From Marthasterias glacialis (Eukaryota > Echinodermata > Asteroidea > Forcipulatida > Asteriidae), in assembly GCA_911728455.2 (NCBI GenBank), contig OU452223.1, positions 14,359,423-14,423,422 on the forward strand: a stretch of 64,000 bases of DNA, read 5' to 3'. The notes under the pieces were generated by a model that saw only the letters and a program-made list of their open reading frames with translations, was not told where the DNA came from and did no database searches. The translations under genes and the position numbers were made by a program. Below, one piece after another: positions 27,001 to 40,709 of this stretch; position 1 is the first letter of the stretch; each line of letters starts with the position of its first letter.

Positions 27001-30000
27001 ATCTCGGTTTTTTGGCCGGAGATTGTTCTCGATCCGCAGACGCCGCCATTTTCGTTTTCCTGAGGGCGCTGTTTACCAGTCAATAGTTTTGGGGGTTTTG
27101 AAACTATTTCCCGCTTTGCGAACTATTTCCCCCAAATGAAGCGCGTGCGGTGCGTGTGGTGCAGATTTCATGCACTCGGCTATACTAGTTCACATAGTTG
27201 ATATTGTATTGTATCAGGATTGCTTAAGCATTGATGATAATAATAATAATGTAAGGAGATCCGAGAGTTAGTTTAAAGGTGCCTAATAAATGCCCATTAT
27301 TATTTTCCCCCCTCGCAAACCCAGTAATTTCTTGACTAAGACACTTACAACAGTTCCTTTAACTGGATGTTGGCCTTAAGTTAATGCATCGAACAATGCG
27401 ACTCTAATTTTTGTCCTACACATACTCAGTGCTTTTCTAGTTTCACGACTTGGCCCTGTATTTCCTTTGACACATTGATTTGTTAATAACCAATCGTCTT
27501 TTAATGTTCGTTCTCTGGAGAAATCACAGAGCGATTTATTTCTGTGTTAAACGTAATAGACATCATCGGTTTATGGAGAGGAAAAAACTCCTTCATCCTC
27601 TACTTTTCAATAAACACATTTTAGTGAAAATAACGAAAAGAAATTGTTGTTTTGTCAGGATTTTTCTCGTTCAAAAAAATTGCACATTTCGATTACGGAC
27701 AAACGAAGTAGTTATTCAACGGGTGTTGTTTTGAGGGGATTTGTCAAAATGCTTTGTTTTAGACTTCGATGGTACTTTCGATGAGAGTATTTCTCCGGAG
27801 GATTGGTAGCGGCATGATCTTTACAGTCAGTGAACTCTCAGGTTGATACTAATCCAAATTTCCCCAGATAAGTACCGTACCACTACTGTGCCCGTTGAAA
27901 TGAGAATATCGGCACAGATTGGTCTGTGTGGGGAAATCGGATTTAGTTTGGCTAAACACGTGTCGAGTAAGTAAACAAATAACATCAGCAGACAGCTTGC
28001 TTGCATGCCGAAAACCTTTATAGATCAAAAAGGTCACTGTGTAAAGAAATTGTGCCCGACGACTATCTCATCTGACCTTTGATTTCGAATTGATTTGGGC
28101 ACAGTCTAATACAGCAAACATCTCAATGGCTGACAAGATTTATATACTAATCAGGACATCGGCGGTGAAACTTATTCATAAACGTAGCTGACGACCCGTT
28201 TCATGCTAATATGAACATTTTAATAGTGTCCAATATAGATGTATGTACCAGGTGTTAGTTGGTAAGCAATCTCTTTGCTAAGTAATATACCCAGACACCA
28301 GTCGCAACATTGTTATGGCATTTTGACTGGTAAGCTGTTTCTTCTAAGCAATATTTTTGGTGCTTACAAGCTTTACTAAGTTGGTGTATGTTTTATGATA
28401 TTGGGCACAGCTCAGATTCTATACTGATGTAGTTTTTCATTGCAATTACGAGTTAATGACAAATGAGGACAGTATAAATAACGCTCTCATTCTGCAGTTT
28501 TCTGATACCGTTTTTTCCCCAAACTTGATACCAGCCTCCTTCTTTTTCATGTGCGAAGTATTTAAGGCAATTAGTTGTTTTCATTACTAAAATCAACATC
28601 AAAAACACCAAAACAAAAAAAAGCTTAAGAATTATGTTACAAGAGGGCGCCCTTTGACCAATGGAGTCGATCATTATGAAAGTTTGTAGTTATGATACGA
28701 TATTATTGTTGAAGACTGCACAATTCACAGATATACTTTTGGTATAAACACACTTATCTTTCTCACATTTGGTATTTTTAAAGTATTTTTTTGATTTACT
28801 TGAAAATGTAACCAAACATACAACTTTACGTCAATAATTTTAATACAGCATTGTTGCATCAAACTACACAGACGTAATAGAAATGGAATGGCTTACCCTT
28901 TGCAGTCTTGTTCTCTTTTCCAGAAGATTTCTGACCTGTCGTTACGGGGGCAACATCGCCGTTTACTTCCGTGTCAAAGGTCGAAGGTGGCTGCTCGAAT
29001 ATCGGGGTCAGACTACCTTCGTCCTCCTGAGAAGATGCAACGAGTGACGAGTTGTCTTCTTCAGTGGATGAGTCGTGGGTAGGGCCAGAGTTCTTCACAA
29101 CGACCGTCTCATCGCAATCGGCCCAGAAGGAGGTGCCTTCCTCATCAACATCTGGTTTCGAATCTTCCTCTCGTGATGCTGAGGTTGTGGGGACAGAGGA
29201 CTTCCTTGCAAGATCTTGTACCGTCACTGCGTTCACTTCAGCTTGAGGAAGCTTTTGAATGTTGAGTGACGTAGGCCTGGCTGGAGCCACCTTAGGATTC
29301 ACGAGCTCTACAGCTTCCTTGAAGGTCATTCTTGGGGGCGGGATCACCGATGGTCCCCCGAATGCAGCGTTCATCGCAGCGAACTGCTCATACTCTTCCG
29401 GGGTCAAGTCCAAGCTATCCGAAAGGCTGTAACTTTCAACGGGCGGATCTGGTTCCGAGGTATTCGTGGATGATTTGATAGTGGATGGATCTGGTTCTGA
29501 AGCATCTCTTGGCTTGGTAGACAGGGCTGGATCGGTCGATGGGCTGACCTTTGTGATCTGGTCTTGTGTCGTGCTTAATGGATTGGGGGCACATGAAGGG
29601 AATTCTTGGGCAATCTTCGGAAAAGGAAAAACCACCGGACCGCCAAATGCAGCGTTCATTGCTAGGAACTGCTCAAATTCAGCGGGAGTAAGATCCAAGC
29701 TGTCACTGAAACTGAACTCAGCCGCCGGTGTTATCTCCGTCTCTTGAACGCTACTCTCGGTCGGTTTTTGCTCTTTCTGAACGACAGTTTCTCCGGTTGG
29801 ACTAAGTCTTGGTTCGGTCGTAAGGGGGAAGGGTTGAGGCTCTAACGGGGTCATAGGAGGGGACTCATCACTGAACATTGCCTTAATCATCATCATCTGA
29901 TCGGCTGCCTCTGGAGTTAGATTAAGACATAATTCTTCAAAGATATCGTCTGGGTCGGTATCTCCGTGTAAGGACTCGTCAAGGTCATCGGGTATAGACT

Positions 30001-33000
30001 GTGTGTTTGTTAAATCCTCTTTCAATATCGGAGAAAAACTTGGCACTAAATTCTTTGAAAAATCGTCGTCGTCTTCGAAAGCTCCCGAATGTTCCGTGAT
30101 ACCAGGAGCCGAGTCTGGCTCGGTATCCCCACTTTCTCGGTCTACTTGTGTATTGTCCAGTGGTCTAGCATCTGCCTCGTCAGTGTCACCATTTGAACTA
30201 TAACTGCTATTCAGACTCTTGCTCTTGTCGCATTCACTATCATCATCGGAGGTGGTTGTAGACTCGTCATGGGAGGTACTGCTGTGAGATGACCTAGAAG
30301 CACTCGAACAGCCTTCGCTCGAAAGGTCAAGCTCTTTGTCAATCTGGAGGGTTACTTCCACTGGGGTACTGTCGTCATGGTCAAAACTAATGTTGGAAAT
30401 TCTGCCCGGCACACCATCTGCCAAAAATAGAACGCAAATGATTACATTAGATGGTACCTTCAACCTGACGTTTCATCATCAATGCTCTGTTATCTTCATT
30501 AAGAATGCAGAATTATTCCATCTCTCTTTATAGTTAGATTGAAAATCACTCTAATTAGATTGAAAATCACTCTTTTCGATTGAGGCCAGGGTCAAATCTT
30601 GTGCAGTTTGTCCCTAGTTTTAATCAAATAGAGTAAATTTCAATCGAATTTCAATCGAGAGAGATAGAAGGATACACGGCCCGATTTCAAAAAGCAGATT
30701 CTGAGTAGTTTTGCTTAGAAAATATTACAACCATTTTATTTTGCGCAACAGCCAACTTGTCCATTTAATACAAGCTTTATTTAGTTGGGCGTGGTTGAAA
30801 CGATGACGTTGTTACACCATGGCGCGTGTACCAAGTTCCAACACATTTCCCTATAACATACAAGATGTCAGAGATAGTGTCCATGCATGTTTGCTTGAAG
30901 ACACTGAAGTGTGTGACTCCAATCATGGATGCTTATGTTTAGAAATGCAATGACGGTACAATCGTTGCATTTATTTAAAGACAGGACCCAATGCCATGGC
31001 TCTGCTTTCCGTACGCGATAAAGAAAAGTCTACGCTTTACGTGAGCATTTTATTTCACAGCTTTATATCAAGGAACTTTGTGCTTGTGATAAGTATACTT
31101 CATGTTTCTGAGCACTCTTCGCTTACACATGTCTTAAGCTTGTCTGCTAGCACAAACTCGGTGCTAACACTGTAAGCAGGAGAATGGTAAATGCCGCGGT
31201 AAGCAGAGCAATAACATTCGTCCCAGCCAGTGGGACATTCGTCATCAAAAAAGGATGCTTAAGCCTTTCATATACACGAAGAGCAAAATAGATTATTGAT
31301 TACTCTAACGTATGTCTTTGTAACAAAGGGTGCTTCATTAACTAGCTACATACATTAGTGATCTTAGGAAGCTTGTTTAAAAGTGTCATATTATATTGCT
31401 AGTGCATGTTTTTGTTTTTACCCCAAAAGAACAACAGGTGGCATACAATTACAAAACCTTTGGTTGTAGACACCGTGGTATAAAAATGAGCATAAGCGTT
31501 TGATCAGATCGTAAAATCAACTAATCTTGGTGTTTTGTGGAGAGTTGTTCGCAATTAATAACTAATCAGGAAGAACTTAACCAGTGCTAAATGTATCTGT
31601 CATTTCCTTTTCATCCTTTTTATGCATTTATTATTCATCTACACAACAGTATACAAAGTTGAACAATGAACATTCTAAGAATTTAGCTCGTCGTGAGAAT
31701 TAGAAAAACGAAACAAAAGAAAGTCAATCGAACACACTGAATCAACTTGAAATGGAATAAAGTAGTCGGCAGTGAGTTATGCACACAATAATATGTATTT
31801 TTGTTTTACACTAAAGTGTCCTGTGACTTATAATACAAGATCAGGTACGGTGATAAACAAGTATCTCAACTCGAGGCTCGAGTTCCAATCTTGATGAGTG
31901 TCTATTCTTTCTGGTTGTAATATAGTTTACCCCAAGGCTCCTAATGTTACAGCATGACTGTAATCCATTAAGCCATACCACGCCGTGCATGGTGAATGAG
32001 ACGAGATGCAGTATGTGTATGTTGTGTGTATTTGAAAAAAATGAGGTTAATGGTGAAGTAATAAGATTGCTCTGGCAGACGGTAAAAATACACACTTGTA
32101 AATAACATGGCTGGAAATGTTGGGCAGGTAATTATGATAAGTCTGATGATTTCGATTTACCTTTTTCCATTGACGTTTCTTGCTGTGTGTTCTCAAAGTC
32201 AAAGTGGTGAATGGTTGGAAACTCAATGTCCATTGTGTACGTCTTAGAAGACGGCGGGTCGAAGAAGGCGCAGGAGAGGTACCTTTTGGCGGGAACACTA
32301 GCTGCTCTTCTGTGGGGACGGATTCGAGACAAACATCGTGCACATGGTTCCGAGCAGATGTTACAAATACCCCTTCTGGACGCGGGCTCCAAAGCTCCCA
32401 TCCGTCCGGAAGGTCCCAACCGACCGAAAGGCACGACTTCCTCGGGGTTCCTGCGGAAGATGAGTTGCGACTCGGACAACTGTTCCCATCGTTGGTTCAG
32501 TGGTCGCACTTCCAGCTCCAAACCACACGGCTTGGATGCGTCGATGGTGCGGATACCACAATCTGACTGGGGTTCGATACCAAGCTCGATTAAGATGGTT
32601 TTAGGCGGTTCCATGGCGTGGCGAACTACCTTGAGCCAGGAAACAATACAATCATAACCACCGAACGTCTCACCTTCAATTGCATAGATGAAAGCACAAC
32701 TTACACATACAGTGAGTTATCGAGGTGCATATATTTAACATCCAATATACGAACACTGCTCTTCGATTCCAGCTTTTCATAGAAAGTGTCGATAACCGGA
32801 CCCGTTGGAATTGTCGGTTTAATTCCTCTCCATTACGGAATTAATAAAGCACCGAACTGCACATCGTCATTAAGAAGCCGCTACGTACGATATCAGTTAA
32901 TGAATCCACTTCAATCATCTAAGGGCCGACGAGACGCTCGGGCGGTCTTTATCACAACGAGGCACCTGGTGCATATTTTTGCGGGGGTACAGTCGAGCCT

Positions 33001-36000
33001 GTATACCCGTGCTGATTTCAAACCTCGGTCTTTGTGTTTTGTTATCATCTTTATGTTGGAATAAGGTCCATGAACGATTGTCAATATGCACAGTCCCCTA
33101 TACTCAATCTCTTGTCTATTTTATTATTCTAGTGAGCCGGAATATCATACGCTCGAAGGTTGACCTTTTTAATGGACTCGGGTTGGGGTATTGTTTGAAT
33201 TTTTTTTCCTCGGCGAACGATGTTGGTTAGCCTAACACCAACAACTAAGCAATACTCAAGTACCGGTACGTGCATTTGCAAAAGAGGGTGAAAACCATTC
33301 CAGCATATATTTCACTTGTGTGGTATGTGTATTGTAAGTTACAATTACACAGCGGATGATGCATTCTTAAATCCTCTGCGTGATGACGTCAGTGTGACGT
33401 CAACAGATGAAAAATCATACACTTGACACATGTTGAGAGTTTCATTACACTACTCATTGTGAACGAAGAAAAGCCCGCGTCGGCATACATTTAAGCTCAC
33501 CGAGGACAGTGTATCAAACAACGCGGGTAAAATATCCGCTGTTTCGTTTTCTCAGTTTTCTCAAAGTGGAATGGATGAAAGGTGGCTACGACGTCATAAG
33601 ACACATTAGTAATGAACATGTGGGAGAATCACGTCAGCATGTACTCTCATGAACGATGTGTTCTAGACGAAATGGATGGGTAGTAATGACCTCATGAGGT
33701 CTAAGACTTGGGTTTGCACATGAAAATGTTTCTCTCGTGTTTGTTATTCACTATGTCGTGTTGTTCAATGACGCGTGATATGTATACTCGCCTTCATCGA
33801 TACTCAGCGTTAACTCGATGCGAACCCCGTGATTATTGGTGTTACATGTAGCCCAATGATGCAGAGGATGTGATGGAAGACGTGGTGATGTGTCTTCCCT
33901 TTGCATTGTCGAACCTGGGAAACACAAACAAGAAAACAGATATTTAGTCTGGCTATTTTTTTCTTCGACGGCTGGGTTAGCGAACTCAGTTTCTACAGTG
34001 CATTTTTGGCTTGAAAAATTCCTGCGTAAGACACACCTGGTTATTTAGCCTTTTTAGAGCCAGAGCCATTCTTGATGTCTGCAACACAAACCAATTCTTG
34101 ATGTCTGCAACACCACAGTGAGCATAAATTTAGCCTTCACGGTGGTTGATGACTGAGTTGTAATTTCATGCTGGCCCCTCGTAAGATCAAATTAAAACCG
34201 CTTAAGACAAAGTATATACGGACTGCGTTAGTAGATTCTTAAATTTTATTTTTGTTTTTATTCATCTGAAAGCTCACTTATTAAAGCCATTGTCAACTTT
34301 GGTAAAGTGTCTGTATGCTTTCATTCTTTGCACACATCAAGATAGTTTTATGTACCAAACCAACATGTGAATATTTCAGCTCATTTTGTTGTTTCTTTTG
34401 CGAGAAAACGGTAAAAATGCATTCAGCATTTTTGTACGCATTCTGAGGCAGAGTTTTGGTCTCATGAGAGGAAAATCAATAAAAACGACAACGTTTCAGG
34501 CAGAAATATTTCAAGGAAGGTTTTCTGCCATCGTTATCTTTATACCATTTAAGGTATGCGTAAATCTGTGAACATTTATAGTTTCTTTCTTACCAATGTT
34601 GAGCTGGGGGTTTAAGAAGTTCAGAGTAGTTAAAATCCTCCAGACAAATATCTCCGTCTGAAATACTGTCAAAAAGTCCAGGAAATAGCATTTTGGAGAC
34701 CCAACAAATCAGTCACCGTTGCTTATTTCGATGGGTGCAATCGATATAAGCCCGATATGAACGTTGAGACATGAACTGTCTGTCGTTGGTTTCACTAAAA
34801 CGTGATCATCTGAATTGATGGAATTTGTCACAGGTCATTTGGACGGTATTGCTGAAATCCTGAGGACGGAAATGAACTTACTTTTCCGAAACCCTTGATG
34901 CCCCTTACTATATCAGAGATGACGATTGAGCGTCCAGTATGTGTTTTCATGATCTCAGTGATGCAATACATCATTAAAATGGGATCTAGACCATGACGTC
35001 ACGATGTAAAGCCTACCACGTGATGGGGGTAGCACACTAGAGGAATTACGAAACAAACCTACTGAGACAATAGACTCTTAAATAAACAGACCTTTGTCGT
35101 ATCGGATTACATTGGGAACGAGTAGACTTACAGCAAAAAAAAACCACGGAAATTATTTACATTAACTTCATGTCAATCAAGATACATACTGGTCATACCA
35201 TACACATTAAAAATTAGTTTACGAACCTCCCACAGTTCATTGTGCCGTTCAACACAAAGCCAATGAATGGTTGTTGAACTCCAGCAGTGCTGAGCGACAC
35301 ACTGATCGGCATTAATTTCAAAAGGTTGCTCTGTTTTCATTTTTTTAATGCTGCCATCACAAATCTTAAAGGTATGACTACATAATGATCTAAAACCATT
35401 AACAAACACTTTCAAACTGTTATACACTTGATGACATGACCACTCGTCTGAAATATTGTCAAACGCGATACAATTGTCCAATACCCAGTTCTGAATTTAA
35501 AATTTGCCACGTCGAAATAGGTCACAGATGCACCTAATACCTTACAAAGTAAAACTGTTACTCGACGTTCTCTTCTAAAAATTGTCATCACGACAGTTTG
35601 ATGAACATATCACACGCTTTAGCTGCATGGTGTTTTCACCGAAGATTCTCGAAAATGAATGAATAGGCTCTTCAAATAACACAATGATGTATCACCGTTT
35701 AACAGCCTTGTAAACTTACAAAATATAACATCAAGCGAAGAACAAACACGCAAAATAAAACGTCCGTAAAAAAGACAAGCAGAGATCCTCTAATTACAGG
35801 GCGAATTCCAATTTAAGGAAAAGAACCGACATGTCGCCGTATAGTTCCCCATATAGATAGAGTGGAAGCAACCCACATTATTAGAGTCCTTGGAAGGCAA
35901 AATGGTAATCACCGAAGATCAAACACCAATGTTGGAAGTCGTGGCCTTGCTCAATCGAATGAGCATCCAAGCCGCCGCCTATAGTATCAGCATATCGTGG

Positions 36001-39000
36001 GTTTGAGGACATAATGGTCGTGTAAACACTCTCTGATTAGCACGCGATACTACAACCACATGCATGTAATCAGTCTGTGTTAACTTTTTTTATCAGTGAT
36101 AAATGTCACTTGGTACAGGTGTCAGTAAAAAACGTAATTTGATTGCTGAGTCTGAAGAAGAAATTGTAGTTTCTGTGGCACTCCATGTCATGTGTCAAAT
36201 TTGTTTTCTCAGAGTTTTTCTGTTTTTGTTTTGTTTTGCTATAGGAAGAGTAACAGTTTTTCAAAATGACAGTTAATTATCTGAAAACTAAATTGATGAC
36301 TTTTTAATTCGACCTAAAGTTCTTGGAACAATGTTAGCACCTTATTACATATCATTAACAGGCTATCATTATGTTGAGAAAGACAGTATTTCTTTCTTAA
36401 GCATTATCAAAAATGTTAACAAACTTACTGAAAAGCATTTAACATTGGTCAAAGCTTAATGACCTATGTTGCAATTAAAATTTCGTAGTTTCTTGTTTCT
36501 TTCTTTCAAATCTTACTCCCCAATCTATCTTCTGTTCCGTTACATGAAAATTAGCCAGTATTCCAGCGAAGGTTAAACCTTTTTTTATAGTCTGGTGCAC
36601 TGTGCCCTCAATTTAATACGATTGTCTCATATCGTGCTTGCCTGAGATCTTTATGTAGCGACCACCTTTGTCAGGTTCCCTGACTCGATTATGATTAGTT
36701 ATAATAATCACACAAAAGTGAGCCAGACTAGTCTGTCCTCGGTTTGGCTACATTGTGTTTACATGGCCGATGGCTATAAACAATTTCGTGTCTTGACCCA
36801 AATCACATGACGTCATCACCACAATCAATGGTTATGCCATTTTGGGAGTCATTTTAGGCGACGTGAGCGCGGTTAGACGTGCACCACACCTTCACACACA
36901 ATTTGACTAACAAAATGGCAGACGATGGGCAGAGAGTACTCTCTTAAAAATTTCGATTCAAATGTAGTCTATCCGATTGAAACTAGGGACAAACTGCAAA
37001 AGGTTTGTCCCTGGCTTCAATCGAAAAGAGTTATTTTCAAGCCAATAAGACTGATTTCAATCTACTATTATTAAATCAAATCAAATAGCATGACTTTAAA
37101 TGTAATCAGCAACTGGTAGATTAATACGTCGACAGTGAAGGCCAAAAAAGGAGACATCCAAGATAACCAGCCCATCATTAACATAAGGTTTTCTACATGC
37201 ATGTTGAAATGACTGCCTTCCTTATGCTATGACCAATGGATTATTGCTGGTCATGCTTTCTAAATATGATATAGCAATCGTGAATGCCGATTGCCATGGT
37301 TTAAAAAGAAGCCAGCCAATTTGTCCCTTCCAGCCTCGATTTGGTTACATTCATTTTAATGAGAAAACCAAGCTGGATGCCAATGCAAAACGTCTATTGT
37401 TATTTTGACAATGAACCTAAATCCATCAGCTATAGTTCCAAACTTTTGAAATAATGGAATCCTACGTTTTTGTTATTATAAAGCAGGGTGCAAAATTACA
37501 ATGATTGCTGGATATTTTGGTTTGAGTCTTTCATCAACTTCGATTTCTATTCTCATATTCACTACATTATTTGCACCCGTGCCGTGTTAAATGGAAAGAA
37601 CATCAAACACTAGGGTCGATACATTGAAATTCGGACATACGACGGCTACTCGTATGTACAAAATATTCGAATAAGCCTACTACATGGGTAAATCAAATGA
37701 AAAAGGTCACCAGACTACCACTCCATCCTTTGCCAACTCCATTCTTTGGTATCAAGCTTCTCGTTTTACTGCCAACCTGGTTGTAAACTTATCACAAATC
37801 GAGCAAATCAAACAAGACAAACAGGAGCATAATACCTGCAGCATGACCATCTGGTGGTGGAATGCCTAGCAACGGTTGCCTGGAAACGTGATCTCACAAA
37901 GTCATTACACTGAGAGGCAATACAACTGCCTACTGGTAGATGACACGTTCACGCTGCCATTTTCAAACCCAAGCCGTGGTGGTTTTTAACGTTTTCTCGC
38001 TGGTAGTGGAAAGGCGTTGTCAAATTCTTTCATGGCACAAATAGGCAGATCTACTTCTGCTTTGATCAATCCTAAATAGACTCAAATACCTCTTTATTAT
38101 GATCCAAATTCTCCATGGTAGTCTGTACTGTGGTAACCTCATCAACACTTGGGAAGTGCTTGGTCTTGCTCAACCACTTGCTCTTACAATTCAACCAACC
38201 TGTTGATTTTTCCCGGTAATATCATTCCGCGGTATACACTAAATAAGCTTTACACCTCGTAAACTCGCCACTCGTTTTCCCAGCAGTGGTATTGTTGTTG
38301 CACTGGTCTCAATTACGTTTCCGGGTTCCGTCGGTTGCACGTAGCTGTTGTTTTGTCTCCCCCCAAACGAGTTGGCGTTGTTCGTGGACCTCGGTGCCCC
38401 CTTCACGTGAAATATCCTCGCTTGTTGGAAAGCCAGTCTATAGAAAGTGTCCCGATGGGTGTTTATATTTTGTAACGGCAACCCATGTACTGTTGAGGCT
38501 TTGCGTATCGCTGTACATTTGCAGACAGTAAGCTTGTACAGTCTATAACTATTTGCTTACGATCAGAAACCTCTAATTTTCTCAGTCTCCATGCAGGTTC
38601 CATCGGCATGGAGAGGATCTGACTAGCTTAATGTGGACAAGCCGTCTTTTACCTAAAGAATAGCATCAAATTACTGTTCGGTATTAACTTCAAGTCCGCT
38701 ATACTTATCATAATAACCATCTGTGGTTAATGAACCGTGACGGAGCCATGTTAGACACTAATAGCTCAAAGTCACGCACTGTTGACTTCTGAAGAGACAT
38801 GGGATAAAGTAAAATGACTGGTATAGTTGAAAAGGTTTGGTTATTTCCAAGTTCATTGTTTTTATCCTACCCTTATTTCTGTCACTCGCGCAATTCCTGC
38901 TGCAAGTGGAAGATACAACCCTACATCGTCAACCGAAAAAAAACAACAATTGAGAGTTAAAATCCATAACATCTGTCGTGCAGCCGTAATTTCAGTTGGC

Positions 39001-40654
39001 TTTAAATAGTTGAATATAAATGCATTTTATCATACCGAAATTTATTTATTCATTTTATTTACTTAAACTTGTTTATATATGGTAACCCATTCAACCAAGG
39101 TTGTTTTCCAAGGGGCCGCCCGGCAAAAAGCCATCTGAAAATGACTTTGATTTCAGAACAAACGTTCAATCGAAGACATAACACGGAAAACATTTCCCCT
39201 TCCCAGACAATGTCGTCAGAACAAAGACATTTACTGATAAATCTTACCTCCAGATTGGTTGCGACATGATGCTAAAATGTCTCAATGTAATGGATATTCC
39301 ACAAGAAACGTGTGCAATACTGATCAAGTTGGAAAGAAAACCTACACAGTGCTTTATGGTGGACTAGTTTTTAGCATTTGCGAATAAAGACAAAAGCTCT
39401 ACAAGTGTCCGGCTGCGTTTATATAATCCTACTTTATACTGGTCTGGTACACAGCCATTATGTTAAAAGTGTTTACACAGTTTATAAAACTGGGTAGACC
39501 TTGAAAGCCACACCTCGGAGCTGCTGGCCGTGGGAGGCAAATTGTAATCAGCAATAATTGTTTTAGATCATTTGCTGGGCCTAGCCATGGAAATGATGTT
39601 ATTGTACTATAATACTTAAACCAAACGCTTTACGGGTGGATTCGGTCTTGCGTGAGAAACTCGGTCAGTTAAACCGGCTTGGCCCAATTTTATACAGCGG
39701 CTGTGTAGAAAATATTGGCATTTACTACTAACCAATTACTAACCAGTGGTGAAACCAGACATTTTTATTTGTTCTATTTATTGTTTATTTTTTATTTTTT
39801 ATTTTTTTTATTGGGGGCGGCAAGGGGGGGGGGCAAAGATATAACTTGGGGACTAACGGTTATTAATGTATCAGACCAATCATTTGTGATTTTTTTCGAT
39901 CTCGTTGGGGTTGGGCAAGAGGTAAGAGGCAAGGGTTCTGAGCAAGGGGGGCGTCTGTAGCGTTTTACTGAAGACTGTCACTTGTTATGGCATTTAGGGA
40001 GGCTCTGAATTAAAGATATTAAATGACGTTGATGGGATCGGCTGCATTCAAATTGATGGTGAACTGCTGACAGTCTTTAGTGTCAAAGGCACACCCATCC
40101 AGGTTTTCTATTGAAATAAACTATTTCAAAGTTTTGGCAGTGTTCGTTTTGTCACATACAGAGACCGAAAGAATCAATTTAAGCAAAACACACTTAAAAC
40201 ACCCTTAGATATAACCACATGAAGCAGGAATAATAAGAACCCAAACCAAACTAAGAAGCCAAAAAGCCCCTCCCTCAGTTTCATTGATAGCGAGGACAAA
40301 CTACACGACTTGGGTGGTTTCTGAAGTCAATGAGGATATTCCCTTTCGTATTAATACTAGTACAGAGAAAGGACAGAGGAAAAGCCAAAGGCTACAAATC
40401 AATACAAGGGTTAGGGAGTCTTCCAATGTTTCCTTGAAACATCGCTTTAATAACCTGTCTACAACATACAATACAAGTTTAATTCCTTTTAAGTATAATT
40501 TAGTCCCATCACTTGCGTAATTTGATATCAAAATTGGGCCCAACTCTTCAAACACGAGGTTTACATGTAATTTACTTAAAACAATAAAACAAAACAAAAC
40601 AAACAAACAAACAAACAAAAACATACAAAAACAAACAAACAAACAAACAAACAA

Positions 40655-40709
<55 letters not shown>

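Larger units (their letters stand above)
23495..28896. other. Intron 11
   Basis: No exon recognised. Contains a family A copy with a 24-base poly-T (24300-24540), an ATT microsatellite (26188-26211), a GTCGAC-type MITE (26251-26515), a long palindrome (26767-26971) and GTAAGCA-type repeat remnants near 28230-28420. Confidence 0.5.

Noticed and set aside
29466-29747. Plus-strand open frames across 28.9-30.5 kb
   Set aside because: Antisense shadows of exon 11, caused by its biased composition.
32180-32657. Plus-strand open frames of 128 and 148 codons
   Set aside because: Antisense shadows of exon 10, which has a good donor and matched phase on the minus strand.
34545-34554. CArG-like CCATTTAAGG as a smooth-muscle regulatory site
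   Set aside because: It lies inside a MITE copy, and the matching position in the other copies is not a CArG box; likely coincidence.
35173-35481. 102-codon minus-strand frame
   Set aside because: Overlaps a weak family A repeat fragment (GTCTGAAATATTGTCAAACG); no domain and no splice sites that fit the gene.
36910-36950. Start-like AAAATGGCAGACGATGG on the plus strand after a CpG-rich stretch
   Set aside because: The frame ends after about ten codons at the boundary of the element at 36945-37072; no downstream exon fits.
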